From Bremerella alba (lineage in GTDB: Bacteria; Planctomycetota; Planctomycetia; Pirellulales; Pirellulaceae), in contig NZ_JABRWO010000001.1 in the NCBI RefSeq assembly GCF_013618625.1, positions 620,001 through 684,000 on the forward strand: 64,000 nt of DNA, given 5' to 3'. The position numbers and the translations under genes are program-made. The notes under the pieces are model-generated. The model was not told the origin of the DNA. It saw only the letters and a program-made list of their open reading frames with translations, and ran no database searches. Positions 7,383 to 15,699 of this stretch are shown one piece after another (position 1 is the stretch's first letter; the number at the start of each line of letters is the position of its first letter).

Positions 7383-9593
7383 ATGGTGCGCCCTCTAGTA
7401 CTCGTCGGTCTCGCTCTTGTTTTCTGTCTCTCCTCCGAGATTCTTGCTGCCCCGCAGATCGATAACGCCTCGCTTCGCGGCTTAACCATCGGGCAAACAA
7501 CGCGTCTGACCCTCCACGGCAAGCAGCTTGGTCCTGACACGCAGGTGAAGCTGGACTTCCCAGCAGCTGCTGTTCGTATCTTGCCGGAGTCGAATGCCCA
7601 GAAGATCGAACTCGAGATCGAACTATCAGCCGATGTCGAGCCAACACATGGTCACCTGCGGATCGCTTCAGCCACCGGCATCAGCCCCCCTTTCACCCTG
7701 GGAATCGACCAGCTATCGGAAGCTCCGTTCATTGAAAAGATCGAAACGCTTCCCATTGCACTCAGTGGTCACTTGTCTGGCTCGCAGCTGTTAACCACTT
7801 CTTTCAGCGGAAAGGCCGGTCAGCAGGTCATCGTCGAAGTCGAAGCCCAACGCCTAGGCAGCAAACTGCAGCCGCTGGTAAGTATCGACGATCAGCGCGG
7901 CACGCAGCTGGCTTATTCTTCCGGAGAAGTCACGATACAGGGAGATGCCCGCGTCGAAGTCGAACTTCCCGCCGACGGCACCTACACGATCAAGCTGCAA
8001 GATGTTCTTTTCAAAGGAGGCTCGCCTGGGCATTTTCGTCTGAAGGTAGGTCAGTTCAACTACGCCGATTTGATGCTTCCCCTTGCATTGACTTCCACCG
8101 ACGGCGAAGCATCTGCACTGAAATCGATCGTCAACGTTTCGAGCCCCACCCAGGCACCTGGCCCGTTCAGCGGCCCGCTGCCTAAGATCTACACCAGTGG
8201 CATTCCCGAGATAAGTGTTGGCCCTGACAATGAACCTATGGACGCTTCGATCGGCGCGGCACCGATTGGCATCAGTAGTGTTCTTTCCGAGCCGAAGGAA
8301 AGCGACGCGTTTCTCATTGATGTAATGCCCGGCACAAAGTACCGCGCGGAAGTTTTCGCGCAGCGTCTCCATTCACCGGTCGATGCGGTTCTCGAAATTC
8401 GCAAGCCTGACGGCGGCATGCTGGCCAGCTCCGACGACCAAAACAACACGCCAGATCCAGCGACCACGTTTGATGTCCCTCAAGGTGTAAGCCAAGTAAG
8501 TGTGTCGGTGCACGACGTGGCTCGCGCTGGCAGTCCAATGCACCTGTATCGTATTGCCGTCACACCGGCCAATCACGCTGACTTTCATCTGCACATCCCC
8601 AGTCCGGCTATCAACATCCCGGCAGGCGGCAGTGCAGTGATGGAAGTGATTGTCCAGCGGCGTGGATTCGGCGGGCCGATTGCGCTGGACTTTCCTGGCC
8701 TGCCCCCAGGCGTTCAGGTTTCGCTCAACGAGATTCCGGCTCGTGCCGATCGAGCGCTGGTCACCTTCACGGCATCGGCCGACGCCCAACAGGCTGCCGT
8801 CGGTACGGTCATAGGAAAAGCAGTCGTAAGAGACCAAACGATCGAGCGTCTGTCTGCCGTAGGCACTGACGCGGCAGGGTTTGGCTGGGCGTCTGCGGAA
8901 ACAAACCTTGGCATTGGTATTGTTCAAAAACCGAAGCTCACCTTGGCGTATAGCAGCACCCCGGCAGCCAACGCGTTGGGGATTGGGCAATCGACACCGC
9001 TGAAGGTGAACGTACAGCGCGGCGAAGGAGAAACAGGCCCGGTTCGATTCTCGCTGGTGACTTCGCAGGTCATTCCCCAAGTCAAAGATAAGCCCGATCT
9101 TTCCAAAGCGATCAAGCTAAACGGCGAACAGCTCTTGGCCGCTGATCAATCGGAAATGACCCTTACGCTCTCGATTCCAGAACAACTGAAAGACATTGCC
9201 TGGGATATTGCCGTAAAGGGCGAGCTTCTTTCCGATGACCAAAAACAAGTCAAAGCCTCTTCGACGACCCCGGCGGTTCGCCTGACGATTGGGTCGCCGG
9301 TCTTCTTGGCGCTCACCGGCGAATCGATCGTGCGGTTGAAAGGAAAGATCTCGCGTGCCGGTGGCTTCGCCGAGGCGGTCACGATTGTTGCCGAGGGACT
9401 TCCCAAAGAGGCGAAAGCGGCTCCGGTCGAAGTCGCGGCCGACAAATCGGACTTCGAGATTGAAATTGTGCTGCCCACTGGGATCCAAGCAAAGCAGCTC
9501 GCCGACGTCAAATTGATCGCGAAAACGAAGCGTAACGGGGAAGATGCTACCAGTAACCAATTGGCCATAAAGTTGGAAACCGGCATGAAATAA
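7383..9593 (+). CDS. Large secreted planctomycete protein with PPC/Ig-like beta domains
   Basis: 736 residues from an ATG with AAGGAA about eight bases upstream; it starts with a signal peptide (MVRPLVLVGLALVFCLSSEILAA). The N-terminal ~80 residues (LRGLTIGQTTRLTLHGKQL) resemble an IPT/TIG-type Ig domain. Two later regions (GKAGQQVIVEVEAQRLGSKL and FLIDVMPGTKYRAEVFAQRL) resemble the bacterial pre-peptidase C-terminal (PPC) beta-sandwich. The C-terminal half is further Ig-like repeats (GFGGPIALDFPGLPPGVQVS). There is no catalytic site. Such proteins in planctomycetes are commonly extracytoplasmic; a surface or binding role is an inference. Confidence 0.8.
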   Translation: MVRPLVLVGLALVFCLSSEILAAPQIDNASLRGLTIGQTTRLTLHGKQLGPDTQVKLDFPAAAVRILPESNAQKIELEIELSADVEPTHGHLRIASATGISPPFTLGIDQLSEAPFIEKIETLPIALSGHLSGSQLLTTSFSGKAGQQVIVEVEAQRLGSKLQPLVSIDDQRGTQLAYSSGEVTIQGDARVEVELPADGTYTIKLQDVLFKGGSPGHFRLKVGQFNYADLMLPLALTSTDGEASALKSIVNVSSPTQAPGPFSGPLPKIYTSGIPEISVGPDNEPMDASIGAAPIGISSVLSEPKESDAFLIDVMPGTKYRAEVFAQRLHSPVDAVLEIRKPDGGMLASSDDQNNTPDPATTFDVPQGVSQVSVSVHDVARAGSPMHLYRIAVTPANHADFHLHIPSPAINIPAGGSAVMEVIVQRRGFGGPIALDFPGLPPGVQVSLNEIPARADRALVTFTASADAQQAAVGTVIGKAVVRDQTIERLSAVGTDAAGFGWASAETNLGIGIVQKPKLTLAYSSTPAANALGIGQSTPLKVNVQRGEGETGPVRFSLVTSQVIPQVKDKPDLSKAIKLNGEQLLAADQSEMTLTLSIPEQLKDIAWDIAVKGELLSDDQKQVKASSTTPAVRLTIGSPVFLALTGESIVRLKGKISRAGGFAEAVTIVAEGLPKEAKAAPVEVAADKSDFEIEIVLPTGIQAKQLADVKLIAKTKRNGEDATSNQLAIKLETGMK

Positions 9594-9798
9594 CTTTCGC
9601 CCCTCTTCGGGCGGGAAATTGTGCGATTGGCCGCAATTGGGCCGGTAAACGACCTCTATCTTGCCTATACTAAATGATTCGTTGGCACCCCCACCTACCA
9701 GTTAGGGTGCTACGCTAATAGCGTGAACCGGCTCTTGCCCATAACGGTTTGAGCAGCTCGTTCGAGATGGGAATTTGATTTCAAGAGAGACAAACCGT

Positions 9799-10962
9799 AT
9801 GCACAAGTTTGCTTTGACCTTGGCCCTAACGGCCACCATGGTTGTTTCCGCCGCAGCCGCAGAAGTCACTGGCATCAGTCCGACCAAACCTGAGTCAGGC
9901 CCCTATGTGAAGATCGATAGCGGCTTCATGGTGCCGTACGAAATCACCATCCCCGGCACCGCTGTCAAGCTGAAGATGATCCCGGTTCCAGGCGGTAAGT
10001 TCAAGCTCGGCAGTCCCGAATCAGAAGCAGGCCACGCCGCAGCCGAAGCTCCCCAAATCGACGTCGAAGTTCCTCCGTTCTGGATGGCTGAACATGAAAC
10101 GACCTGGGAGCAGTACAAGCCGTACATGGATCTGTACGAGTCCTTCAAAGGCTTCAATTCCGATCGCATTCGCGAGGTTACCGACGAGAACCGCATCGAT
10201 GCGATTACGGCACCGACTCCGCTATACGAACCAAGTTTCACCTACGAGCATGGCGAAGACCCTCAGCTGCCTGCGGTAACGATGACCAACTACTCGGCTC
10301 GTCAGTACACCAAGTGGCTCAGCGGCGTCACCGGCAAGCAATACCGACTGCCTAGCGAAGCCGAATGGGAATTCGCTGCCCAGGGTGGTGCCGACACGGC
10401 TTATCACTTCGGCAACGACCCTGCAAAGCTGGAAGAGTACGCGTGGTTCGTCGACAACTCGGACGAAGCACCGCACTATGTCAAAGGTAAGAAACCCAAT
10501 CAGTACGGCCTGTACGACATGCATGGCAACGTCTGGGAATGGGTCCTCGATCAGTACAGCGACGAAGGATTTGCTCGCCTGGAAGGGAAGCAGCTCAAGG
10601 CCCTCGACACGGTTGCCTGGCCTTCGGAGCCTGATCCGTTGATGGTCAAAGGAGGTGGCTGGGATGACGACGCCGAGAGCGTTCGCGCGGCCTCGAAAAT
10701 GGGCAGTAGCGACGGCGATTGGAAAGAAGAAGACCCCAACATTCCGCTCAGCCCTTGGTGGTTTACCAGTTATCCATCGACAATGGTTGGCTTCCGCGTG
10801 ATTCGTCCATTGGAAGAACTTCCCAAAAAAGAAGCGGTTAAATTCTATCAGCCGGACATCGAATTTTTGAACCTCGATGTTAGCGACCGCCTGATCGAAG
10901 GACGCGGTGTCTTAGGGCTGGTCGATCCCGAATTACCGGCTGCTTTGAAGAAGGCCGAATAG
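9799..10962 (+). CDS. Secreted SUMF1/FGE-fold protein lacking the catalytic cysteines
   Basis: 387 residues with a signal peptide (FALTLALTATMVVSAAAA). The formylglycine-generating-enzyme fold is clear: MIPVPGGKFKLGSPESEAG, VTMTNYSARQYTKWLSG, YRLPSEAEWEFAAQGG, YGLYDMHGNVWEWVLD, MVKGGGWDDD and MVGFRVIRPLEE come in the family order. Active FGE uses two cysteines in the segment after the GGSW block; here that segment reads GGGWDDDAESVRAASK, and I see no cysteine in the whole protein. It is therefore unlikely to mature sulfatases by the known chemistry, despite the sulfatase gene about 340 bp downstream. Binding or another fold-derived role is more plausible. Confidence 0.85.
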   Translation: MHKFALTLALTATMVVSAAAAEVTGISPTKPESGPYVKIDSGFMVPYEITIPGTAVKLKMIPVPGGKFKLGSPESEAGHAAAEAPQIDVEVPPFWMAEHETTWEQYKPYMDLYESFKGFNSDRIREVTDENRIDAITAPTPLYEPSFTYEHGEDPQLPAVTMTNYSARQYTKWLSGVTGKQYRLPSEAEWEFAAQGGADTAYHFGNDPAKLEEYAWFVDNSDEAPHYVKGKKPNQYGLYDMHGNVWEWVLDQYSDEGFARLEGKQLKALDTVAWPSEPDPLMVKGGGWDDDAESVRAASKMGSSDGDWKEEDPNIPLSPWWFTSYPSTMVGFRVIRPLEELPKKEAVKFYQPDIEFLNLDVSDRLIEGRGVLGLVDPELPAALKKAE

Positions 10963-10989
10963 GTTTTACTTCCCCTGCTCACTGCATGC

Positions 10990-11016
10990 TCCCTCTCCCT
11001 ACCTATGGGAGAGGGA
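10990..11016 (+). terminator. Hairpin after the SUMF1-fold gene
   Basis: TCCCTCTCCC and GGGAGAGGGA form a perfect 10-bp stem around a 7-base loop, about 30 bases after the stop codon. The T-run that follows is poor (CTCTTCT), so it may be a REP-like hairpin acting as a transcript end rather than a classic intrinsic terminator. Confidence 0.5.
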
Positions 11017-11043
11017 CTCTTCTATGTGAATGCGAGCCCGCCT

Positions 11044-11098
11044 GCTCCCTCTCGGCTTAGGCCGAAGTGCTCTCTCGGCTTAGGCCGAAGTGCTCTCT
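11044..11098. repeat. Short 23-bp tandem repeat with small hairpins
   Basis: CTCGGCTTAGGCCGAAGTG occurs twice, 23 bases apart, and each unit contains CGGC-TTAG-GCCG, a small hairpin. It lies in the gap between the SUMF1-fold gene and the sulfatase. No gene is seen in this gap. Confidence 0.7.
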
Positions 11099-11299
11099 CT
11101 CCTTGACCGCCACGATTCACGACTTTCTCGTCGCGAACGAGAAAAAAAGTGACTAGTCGTTTGAATTGACGCGGTAAAGCATAGCAACCACAATGGTTTG
11201 CAGTCCGCTGTTGGCTCGCCCACTGGGCATTCGCGCATGAGCCGTGGTTACTTCTCATGAAACCACTTCCCTTTCCGACCGGCTTGTATGGAGATCTCC

Positions 11300-12841
11300 A
11301 TGTCCCACTTCTTTCGGTATTCCGTGCCCCTGTTTCTGATCGCCGTGTCGATCGTCAGTTGGCTCGATCGCAGTGTTCAAGCAGCCGATGAACCGACGGC
11401 CAAGAAGCCGAACATCGTCTTCATCATGTCCGACGATCATGCGTTTCAAGCAATCTCGGCTTATCCGGGTGCAATCAACCAGACACCCAACATCGACCGC
11501 ATCGCCAAAGAAGGAATGCGATTCGACCATTGCTACGTAACCAACAGCATCTGCGGTCCATGTCGGGCAGTGATCTTGACCGGCAAGTACAGCCACTTGA
11601 ACGGCTTCTACGACAACAAAACACCTCGCTTCGATGGCAGCCAACTCACCTTCCCCAAGCTGCTGCAAAAGGCCGGCTATCAAACGGCGATTGTTGGCAA
11701 GTGGCATTTGGGATCCGATCCAACCGGCTTCGATTACTACAATGTGCTGCGTGGCCAAGGTCCTTACTACAACCCACAGATGCGTACCTCGGATGGTCCC
11801 AAGAAGTACGAAGGGCACACCAGCGAGATCACGACCGACCTGGCCTTAGAGTGGCTGCAAGAGAAACGCGACCCGAACAAGCCGTTTTTGCTGATGTATC
11901 AGCACAAAGCACCCCATCGCAACTGGATGCCAGCTCCGAAGTACTTGAACAAGTACGACGACGTCACCTTCGAAGAGCCAGCCAACATGTGGGACAACTA
12001 CGAGAATCGTGCCAGCGGTGCCCACGACCAAGACATGACGATCTCGAAAACGATGACACCGCACGACCTCAAACTGGTTAAGCAGCGTGGTCTGACGCCC
12101 GAGCAGGAAAAGGTTTGGAACGCCGCTTACGGCCCCAAGAATAAGGCCTTCGAAGAAGCCAACCTACAAGGCAAGGACCTCGTGCGTTGGAAGTTCCAGC
12201 GTTATATTAAAGACTACCTTCGCTGCATCGACTCGGTCGATGAAGGGGTCGGCCAAGTGCTCGACTACCTAGACGAAACAGGCCTGACCGAAAACACGCT
12301 AGTCATCTACAGCTCGGACCAAGGTTTCTACCTGGGCGAACATGGTTGGTTCGACAAGCGTTGGATGTACGAAGAATCGTTCCGCACGCCTCTGTTGGTT
12401 CGTTGGCCTGGTCACGTCAAACCCGGGACTGTCAGCGATGCGTTGGTCATGAACCTCGACTTCCCGGAAACGATGCTCGCCGCCGCTGGCGTTGAGATCC
12501 CCAAGGACATGCAGGGGCTCAGCCTTCTGCCGATCTTGGAAAATGACGGCAAGACTCCCAAGGACTGGCCGCGCAACGAACTGTACTACCACTACTACGA
12601 GTTCCCCGGCCCGCATGCCGTGCCGCGTCATTATGGTGTGTTCGATGGTCGCTACAAGTTGATCAATTACTATCAACTGGGCGAATGGGAGCTGTTCGAC
12701 CTGCAAGAAGACCCCAGCGAAATGAACAGCGTCTACGGCCAGGAGAAGTACGAAGTCATTCAGGCCAAGATGCACGAGAAGCTCAATGAGCTTCGCGCGA
12801 AGTACCAAGACGACACGCCGCGTAAAGGTGGCAAGTACTAA
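11300..12841 (+). CDS. Secreted type I sulfatase (heparan N-sulfatase/arylsulfatase type)
   Basis: 513 residues from the second ATG, which has GGAG six bases upstream; the ATG four codons earlier lacks one. A signal peptide ([15 protein letters not shown]...) precedes [17 protein letters not shown], the Ca2+-binding Asp pair. The sulfatase signature [11 protein letters not shown] places the formylglycine-precursor Cys at about residue 85. VGKWHLGS, the later [19 protein letters not shown] and [10 protein letters not shown] are the usual metal- and substrate-site blocks. It would hydrolyse sulfate esters of an algal or mucin-type polysaccharide in the periplasm or outside the cell; the exact substrate is not predictable. 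The true FGE needed for maturation is not in the window. Confidence 0.93.
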   Translation: MSHFFRYSVPLFLIAVSIVSWLDRSVQAADEPTAKKPNIVFIMSDDHAFQAISAYPGAINQTPNIDRIAKEGMRFDHCYVTNSICGPCRAVILTGKYSHLNGFYDNKTPRFDGSQLTFPKLLQKAGYQTAIVGKWHLGSDPTGFDYYNVLRGQGPYYNPQMRTSDGPKKYEGHTSEITTDLALEWLQEKRDPNKPFLLMYQHKAPHRNWMPAPKYLNKYDDVTFEEPANMWDNYENRASGAHDQDMTISKTMTPHDLKLVKQRGLTPEQEKVWNAAYGPKNKAFEEANLQGKDLVRWKFQRYIKDYLRCIDSVDEGVGQVLDYLDETGLTENTLVIYSSDQGFYLGEHGWFDKRWMYEESFRTPLLVRWPGHVKPGTVSDALVMNLDFPETMLAAAGVEIPKDMQGLSLLPILENDGKTPKDWPRNELYYHYYEFPGPHAVPRHYGVFDGRYKLINYYQLGEWELFDLQEDPSEMNSVYGQEKYEVIQAKMHEKLNELRAKYQDDTPRKGGKY

Positions 12842-12867
12842 TCGCGAGTCGAGCGAACTTTCAACCA

Positions 12868-12901
12868 GAGGCTACGTCTTACGGGACGTAGCCTCTTTTT
12901 T
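12868..12901 (+). terminator. Intrinsic terminator of the sulfatase gene
   Basis: GAGGCTACGTC and GACGTAGCCTC form a perfect 11-bp stem with a 6-base loop, followed directly by six Ts. It starts 27 bases after the sulfatase stop codon. Confidence 0.92.
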
Positions 12902-12923
12902 GCTCGTAACAAGGGAACCGCTC

Positions 12924-13256
12924 ATGGGCGTTCGTAAGAAGGGCCGAACAAGCTTCGAATGTTTTGGAGAGTACTTTCACTGGTACCGCGACGACTATTG
13001 CCTCCGCATTGCCTCAGAAGACAAATCGCTAGTCGTCACTTAATATGAGTCAGAGCAATCGATTCTAGAGATTCACGGGCATCGATTCCCTGGAATTGAC
13101 AGGTCCGTCAAGCGACATGTCAGTGTGCTGGTTCCCGAACACGTAACCCTAGAGTTGAGTTGCTCAACCGGAGCGTTCGTGAATGCATTGATCCGCTGGT
13201 GCTTGGACGAGACGCACGAGTTAGGGTTTTACGTGGCAACACCAGATCAGGATTGA
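12924..13256 (+). pseudogene. Small conserved-type gene interrupted by one in-frame TAA
   Basis: An ATG with AAGGGAA six bases upstream opens a frame coding MGVRKKGRTSFECFGEYFHW and on to DKSLVVT, then meets TAA at 13041-13043. The same frame then runs without any stop for 70 more codons to TGA: YESEQSILEIHGHRFPGID, then VLVPEHVTLEL and FVNALIRWCLDETHELGFYV. The two halves read as one small beta-rich protein of about 110 residues. I recall similar small proteins (a basic start, WY...DD...L and FPG motifs) as common in planctomycetes, but function is unknown. A point nonsense mutation is the simplest reading; a sequencing error or stop readthrough is possible. Confidence 0.65.
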
Positions 13257-13321
13257 GAACGGCAATCGAACCCGCTCGACCTCCTAGCCTTGCAAGGGCG
13301 ACAGAACCTCTCCCGTGCAAA

Positions 13322-13474
13322 GGGTGGCTCAGAGATTTATCTCTGAGTGGCCACCGGCCACAAGCGGCTAATGCATTCGGTCTGAACAAGATGGAATGTC
13401 TCAACCGTAAATCACATCCATTCATGAGCCGCTTGTCGGCGATGCCGACTTAGAGATGAATCTCTGAGCCACCC
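13322..13474 (+). repeat. Full copy (C) of the dispersed structured repeat, centre inverted
   Basis: A 153-bp element bounded by GGGTGG and CCACCC. In order it has a CTCAGAGAT/ATCTCTGAG hairpin, a GTGGCC-ACC-GGCCAC hairpin, ACAAGCGGCT, a 55-bp centre, AGCCGCTTGT, a GTCGGC-GAT-GCCGAC hairpin and a second TAGAGAT/ATCTCT hairpin. The arms have the same left-right order as copies A and B. The centre begins ATGCAT and aligns, with no gaps, to the reverse complement of the centre of copy A (I count 36 of 55 matches). Confidence 0.85.
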
Positions 13475-13540
13475 AGCATTTCTTTTAGACCCTCTTCCCG
13501 CCGGCGCGATGGCCGGATGTTTGGTAGCGCGCATAAAAAA

Positions 13541-13572
13541 ACCTGGTTGGGCGAACCCAACCAGGTTTTTTG
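13541..13572 (-). terminator. Bidirectional-looking intrinsic terminator of the cysteine-rich gene
   Basis: ACCTGGTTGGG-CGAA-CCCAACCAGGT forms a perfect 11-bp stem with a four-base loop. It is flanked by A-runs on the left and T-runs on the right, so it can work in either direction. It sits 25 bases beyond the stop codon of the minus-strand cysteine-rich gene. Confidence 0.92.
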
Positions 13573-13596
13573 TATCTTCAGCTGTCTTCGTTTGGC

Positions 13597-14499
13597 TTAG
13601 CGAGCCGAAACCAGACGACGGCGAGCTGGAACGAAGGTCATGGTGTCAGCCGGAACTGGAGCCGGTGGCATCATGTCAGCTTCGGTTGGCTGACCAGCTT
13701 CAACTGGAGCGGAGTAGGTAGCACCACAACCGCAACCAGCCGAACCGCAACCGGTGTCACAACCGCAGGACGAACCGCAGCTGCTCTTGCAGCCACAGCT
13801 GCTGACACAGAACAAGCGAGCGATGGCGTCTTTCAGCGGGGTGCAGCTCTTCTTGCAGCCACACTTGCCAGCGAACAGGCTGCAGCTCTTCTTCTTGCAG
13901 CACGAACCGCAAGCAGGAGCACCACAGGTTGGTTCGCAGCCACAAGCTTCAGGAGCACCGCAGGTTGGTTCGCAACCGCAAGCACCCGAGTCACAACCAC
14001 AAGCCGAAGGAGCGGCACAAGTAGCTTCAGGTGCACAGCACGAAGCTTCTGGAGCGCCACAGCCACAGCTGGAACCGCAAGACGACTTGCAGCTCTTCTT
14101 GCAGCTGAACAAGTTGTGCAGAGCGTCCTTCAGAGGAGTGCAGCACTTCTTCTTGCAGCAGCTCGTTGCACAACCGCAAGCCGAAGGAGCAGCACAGGTG
14201 GCTTCAGGAGCACAACCGCAAGCTTCAGGAGCAGCACAGGTTGCTTCAGGACCACAACCGCAAGCTTCAGGAGCACAGCAGGTTGGTTCTGGAGCACAGC
14301 AAGTTGCAGCTACAGGAGCACAACAAGTTGGCTTAGGCATGCAGCAACGCGGCTTAGGCGAGCAGCACTTCGGGGTTTGACAGCAGGACGTATCGCAACC
14401 ACAGCCGGTTCCCAGCATTTGGTTCAGAAGTCCTGCGGCATTTGCCTGGCTACACACAAACGCGAGCACCAGCGTTGCCAAGAGAGTGTTCAATTTCAT
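13597..14499 (-). CDS. Secreted cysteine-rich repeat protein
   Basis: 300 residues with a signal peptide (LNTLLATLVLAFVCSQANA). I count 58 cysteines in the ~280-residue mature part, in CC, CGC and CxxxC spacings within repeats such as APEACGC, PEATCAAP and EPTCGAP. Two copies of a KKxCTPLKDAxxxLF block, each followed by KSSCGSSCGC, mark an internal duplication. The C-terminus is cysteine-free and ends in a basic RRRLVSAR. There is no enzymatic motif. Possible roles are a disulfide-crosslinked envelope or appendage component, or metal binding; I infer the former from export and repeat structure. The opposite strand is open over the same stretch only because of the repeats. Confidence 0.85.
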   Translation of the reverse strand: MKLNTLLATLVLAFVCSQANAAGLLNQMLGTGCGCDTSCCQTPKCCSPKPRCCMPKPTCCAPVAATCCAPEPTCCAPEACGCGPEATCAAPEACGCAPEATCAAPSACGCATSCCKKKCCTPLKDALHNLFSCKKSCKSSCGSSCGCGAPEASCCAPEATCAAPSACGCDSGACGCEPTCGAPEACGCEPTCGAPACGSCCKKKSCSLFAGKCGCKKSCTPLKDAIARLFCVSSCGCKSSCGSSCGCDTGCGSAGCGCGATYSAPVEAGQPTEADMMPPAPVPADTMTFVPARRRLVSAR

Positions 14500-15131
14500 C
14501 GAGTCATTTCTCCTTCTGAGTGGTGACTTTCAGATTCCAATATGCTTTGTCGCCAGGCCGGCGCTCTCGTGAACAATCACGGTATGCGACTACCACGCCG
14601 CGATTGCTCGCACCTCTGGGGCTGTCCATTTGGCGGGTTGGACAACATGGCCTCGGAAGATTGAGCGTGTAGTCGAACCTATTGATCAAAGCTTCTTGGT
14701 TTCTTTCGTCTCCACAGTCCTCTGCCTAAGTTTCGTCGAGCCAATCCTTGACCCGAATGTTCCCCATCAAAACTTGACAGCCCCTCGTGATCCGCCAGAG
14801 GGAATTCCGTTTGATAGACATCCATGTAGGTATGTCTGGAAATCGGTATCGGCGGATTAGATAGGTGGGCTTGATCGCTCAGAACCAATTTCAGCTACTT
14901 GGTTTACCTCTTCGATTGCGCGAACTTTTCCCACCACGAAAGACAGGCAAGCCTTGACGATTATGCAGCCAAGCCAGTCGTTACAGATTGCCACGCAAGG
15001 CCGGAGAGTCACCGCTAATCGCTACAACTTAACGCCATGCTATCGGTGGCCCCTCATCCACGTGGGAGGTAGAATATGCGGCATAAAGCGTCCAAATTTC
15101 TTCTTTCAGTCAGCCACTTAGCGGAAGCAAT
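14500..15131. other. 632-bp gap with no convincing gene
   Basis: This region separates two divergent genes. Short frames exist on both strands but none has a ribosome site with coding-like composition. On the minus strand near 14.70-14.79 kb a stretch reading MGNIRVKDWLDET then stop then AEDCGDERNQEALINR has protein-like charge, and could be the remnant of a decayed gene; this is weak. No strong hairpin or repeat was seen. Confidence 0.4.
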
Positions 15132-15497
15132 ATGAACTCGACCCCATCAATTAAGGGATATGAAGTCGTTGATTTTGCCACTATCCCAGGCGTCCCCTGC
15201 CCCTGTGGAACCGCCAAACGTGGCTTGGCCGAGGTCGACGACTATCCCGGGACAATCCACGTCACCGAAATCTCTACGGATGCCAAGATCCACTACCACA
15301 AAAAGCTGACCGAAACCTACTTCTTTTTAGAATGCGGCGAAGACGCGCAGATGCAACTCGACGACGAAATCATTCCCGTTCACCCAGGAATGTGCATCAT
15401 GATTCGCCCTGGCACTCGACATCGGGCCCTCGGAAAGATGAAGATCGTGAACATCGTGCTTCCCAAGTTCGACCCTGCAGATGAGTGGTTCGATTGA
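15132..15497 (+). CDS. Single-domain cupin protein
   Basis: 121 residues, no signal peptide. The cupin motif 1 is visible as IHYHKKLTETYFFLECG, with two histidines and a glutamate suited to a metal site. The second motif region is PGMCIMIRPGTRHRALG, giving the third histidine. It is therefore a small metal-binding beta-barrel that could be a sugar-phosphate isomerase-like enzyme, a dioxygenase or a sensor; the substrate is not predictable. It is transcribed alone, with a divergent secreted gene upstream. Confidence 0.85.
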   Translation: MNSTPSIKGYEVVDFATIPGVPCPCGTAKRGLAEVDDYPGTIHVTEISTDAKIHYHKKLTETYFFLECGEDAQMQLDDEIIPVHPGMCIMIRPGTRHRALGKMKIVNIVLPKFDPADEWFD

Positions 15498-15699
15498 CCT
15501 CCATCTGCGGCTTTTCCCTCCCCTTTTGCGATATCTAAGTGCCCTTGGTGCGTAAAATCGGCTGATTTTACGCTAGCAACCGCACGATTCCCCCCATTCA
15601 CCTGGGCTATGTGACCGGGAGATTCCTTGCATAGACGTTTAAACAGGTATAAGCTTGAAGCTGCGTTATAACCCTCCCCCCAACGATTTAGAGATCCCT

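Noticed and set aside
9799-10962. Annotation as the genuine sulfatase-maturing enzyme
   Set aside because: The two catalytic cysteines required for the known chemistry are absent and the protein has a signal peptide.
13322-13474. CRISPR or IS-end interpretation of the structured repeat
   Set aside because: Copies are far apart, with no spacer arrays, transposase gene or clear target duplications in the window; a MITE-like origin remains open.
13570-14526. 318-residue open frame on the plus strand across the cysteine-rich gene
   Set aside because: Antisense of Cys codons gives endless Ala/Thr/Ser-rich frames; the minus-strand frame has a signal peptide, start and terminator.
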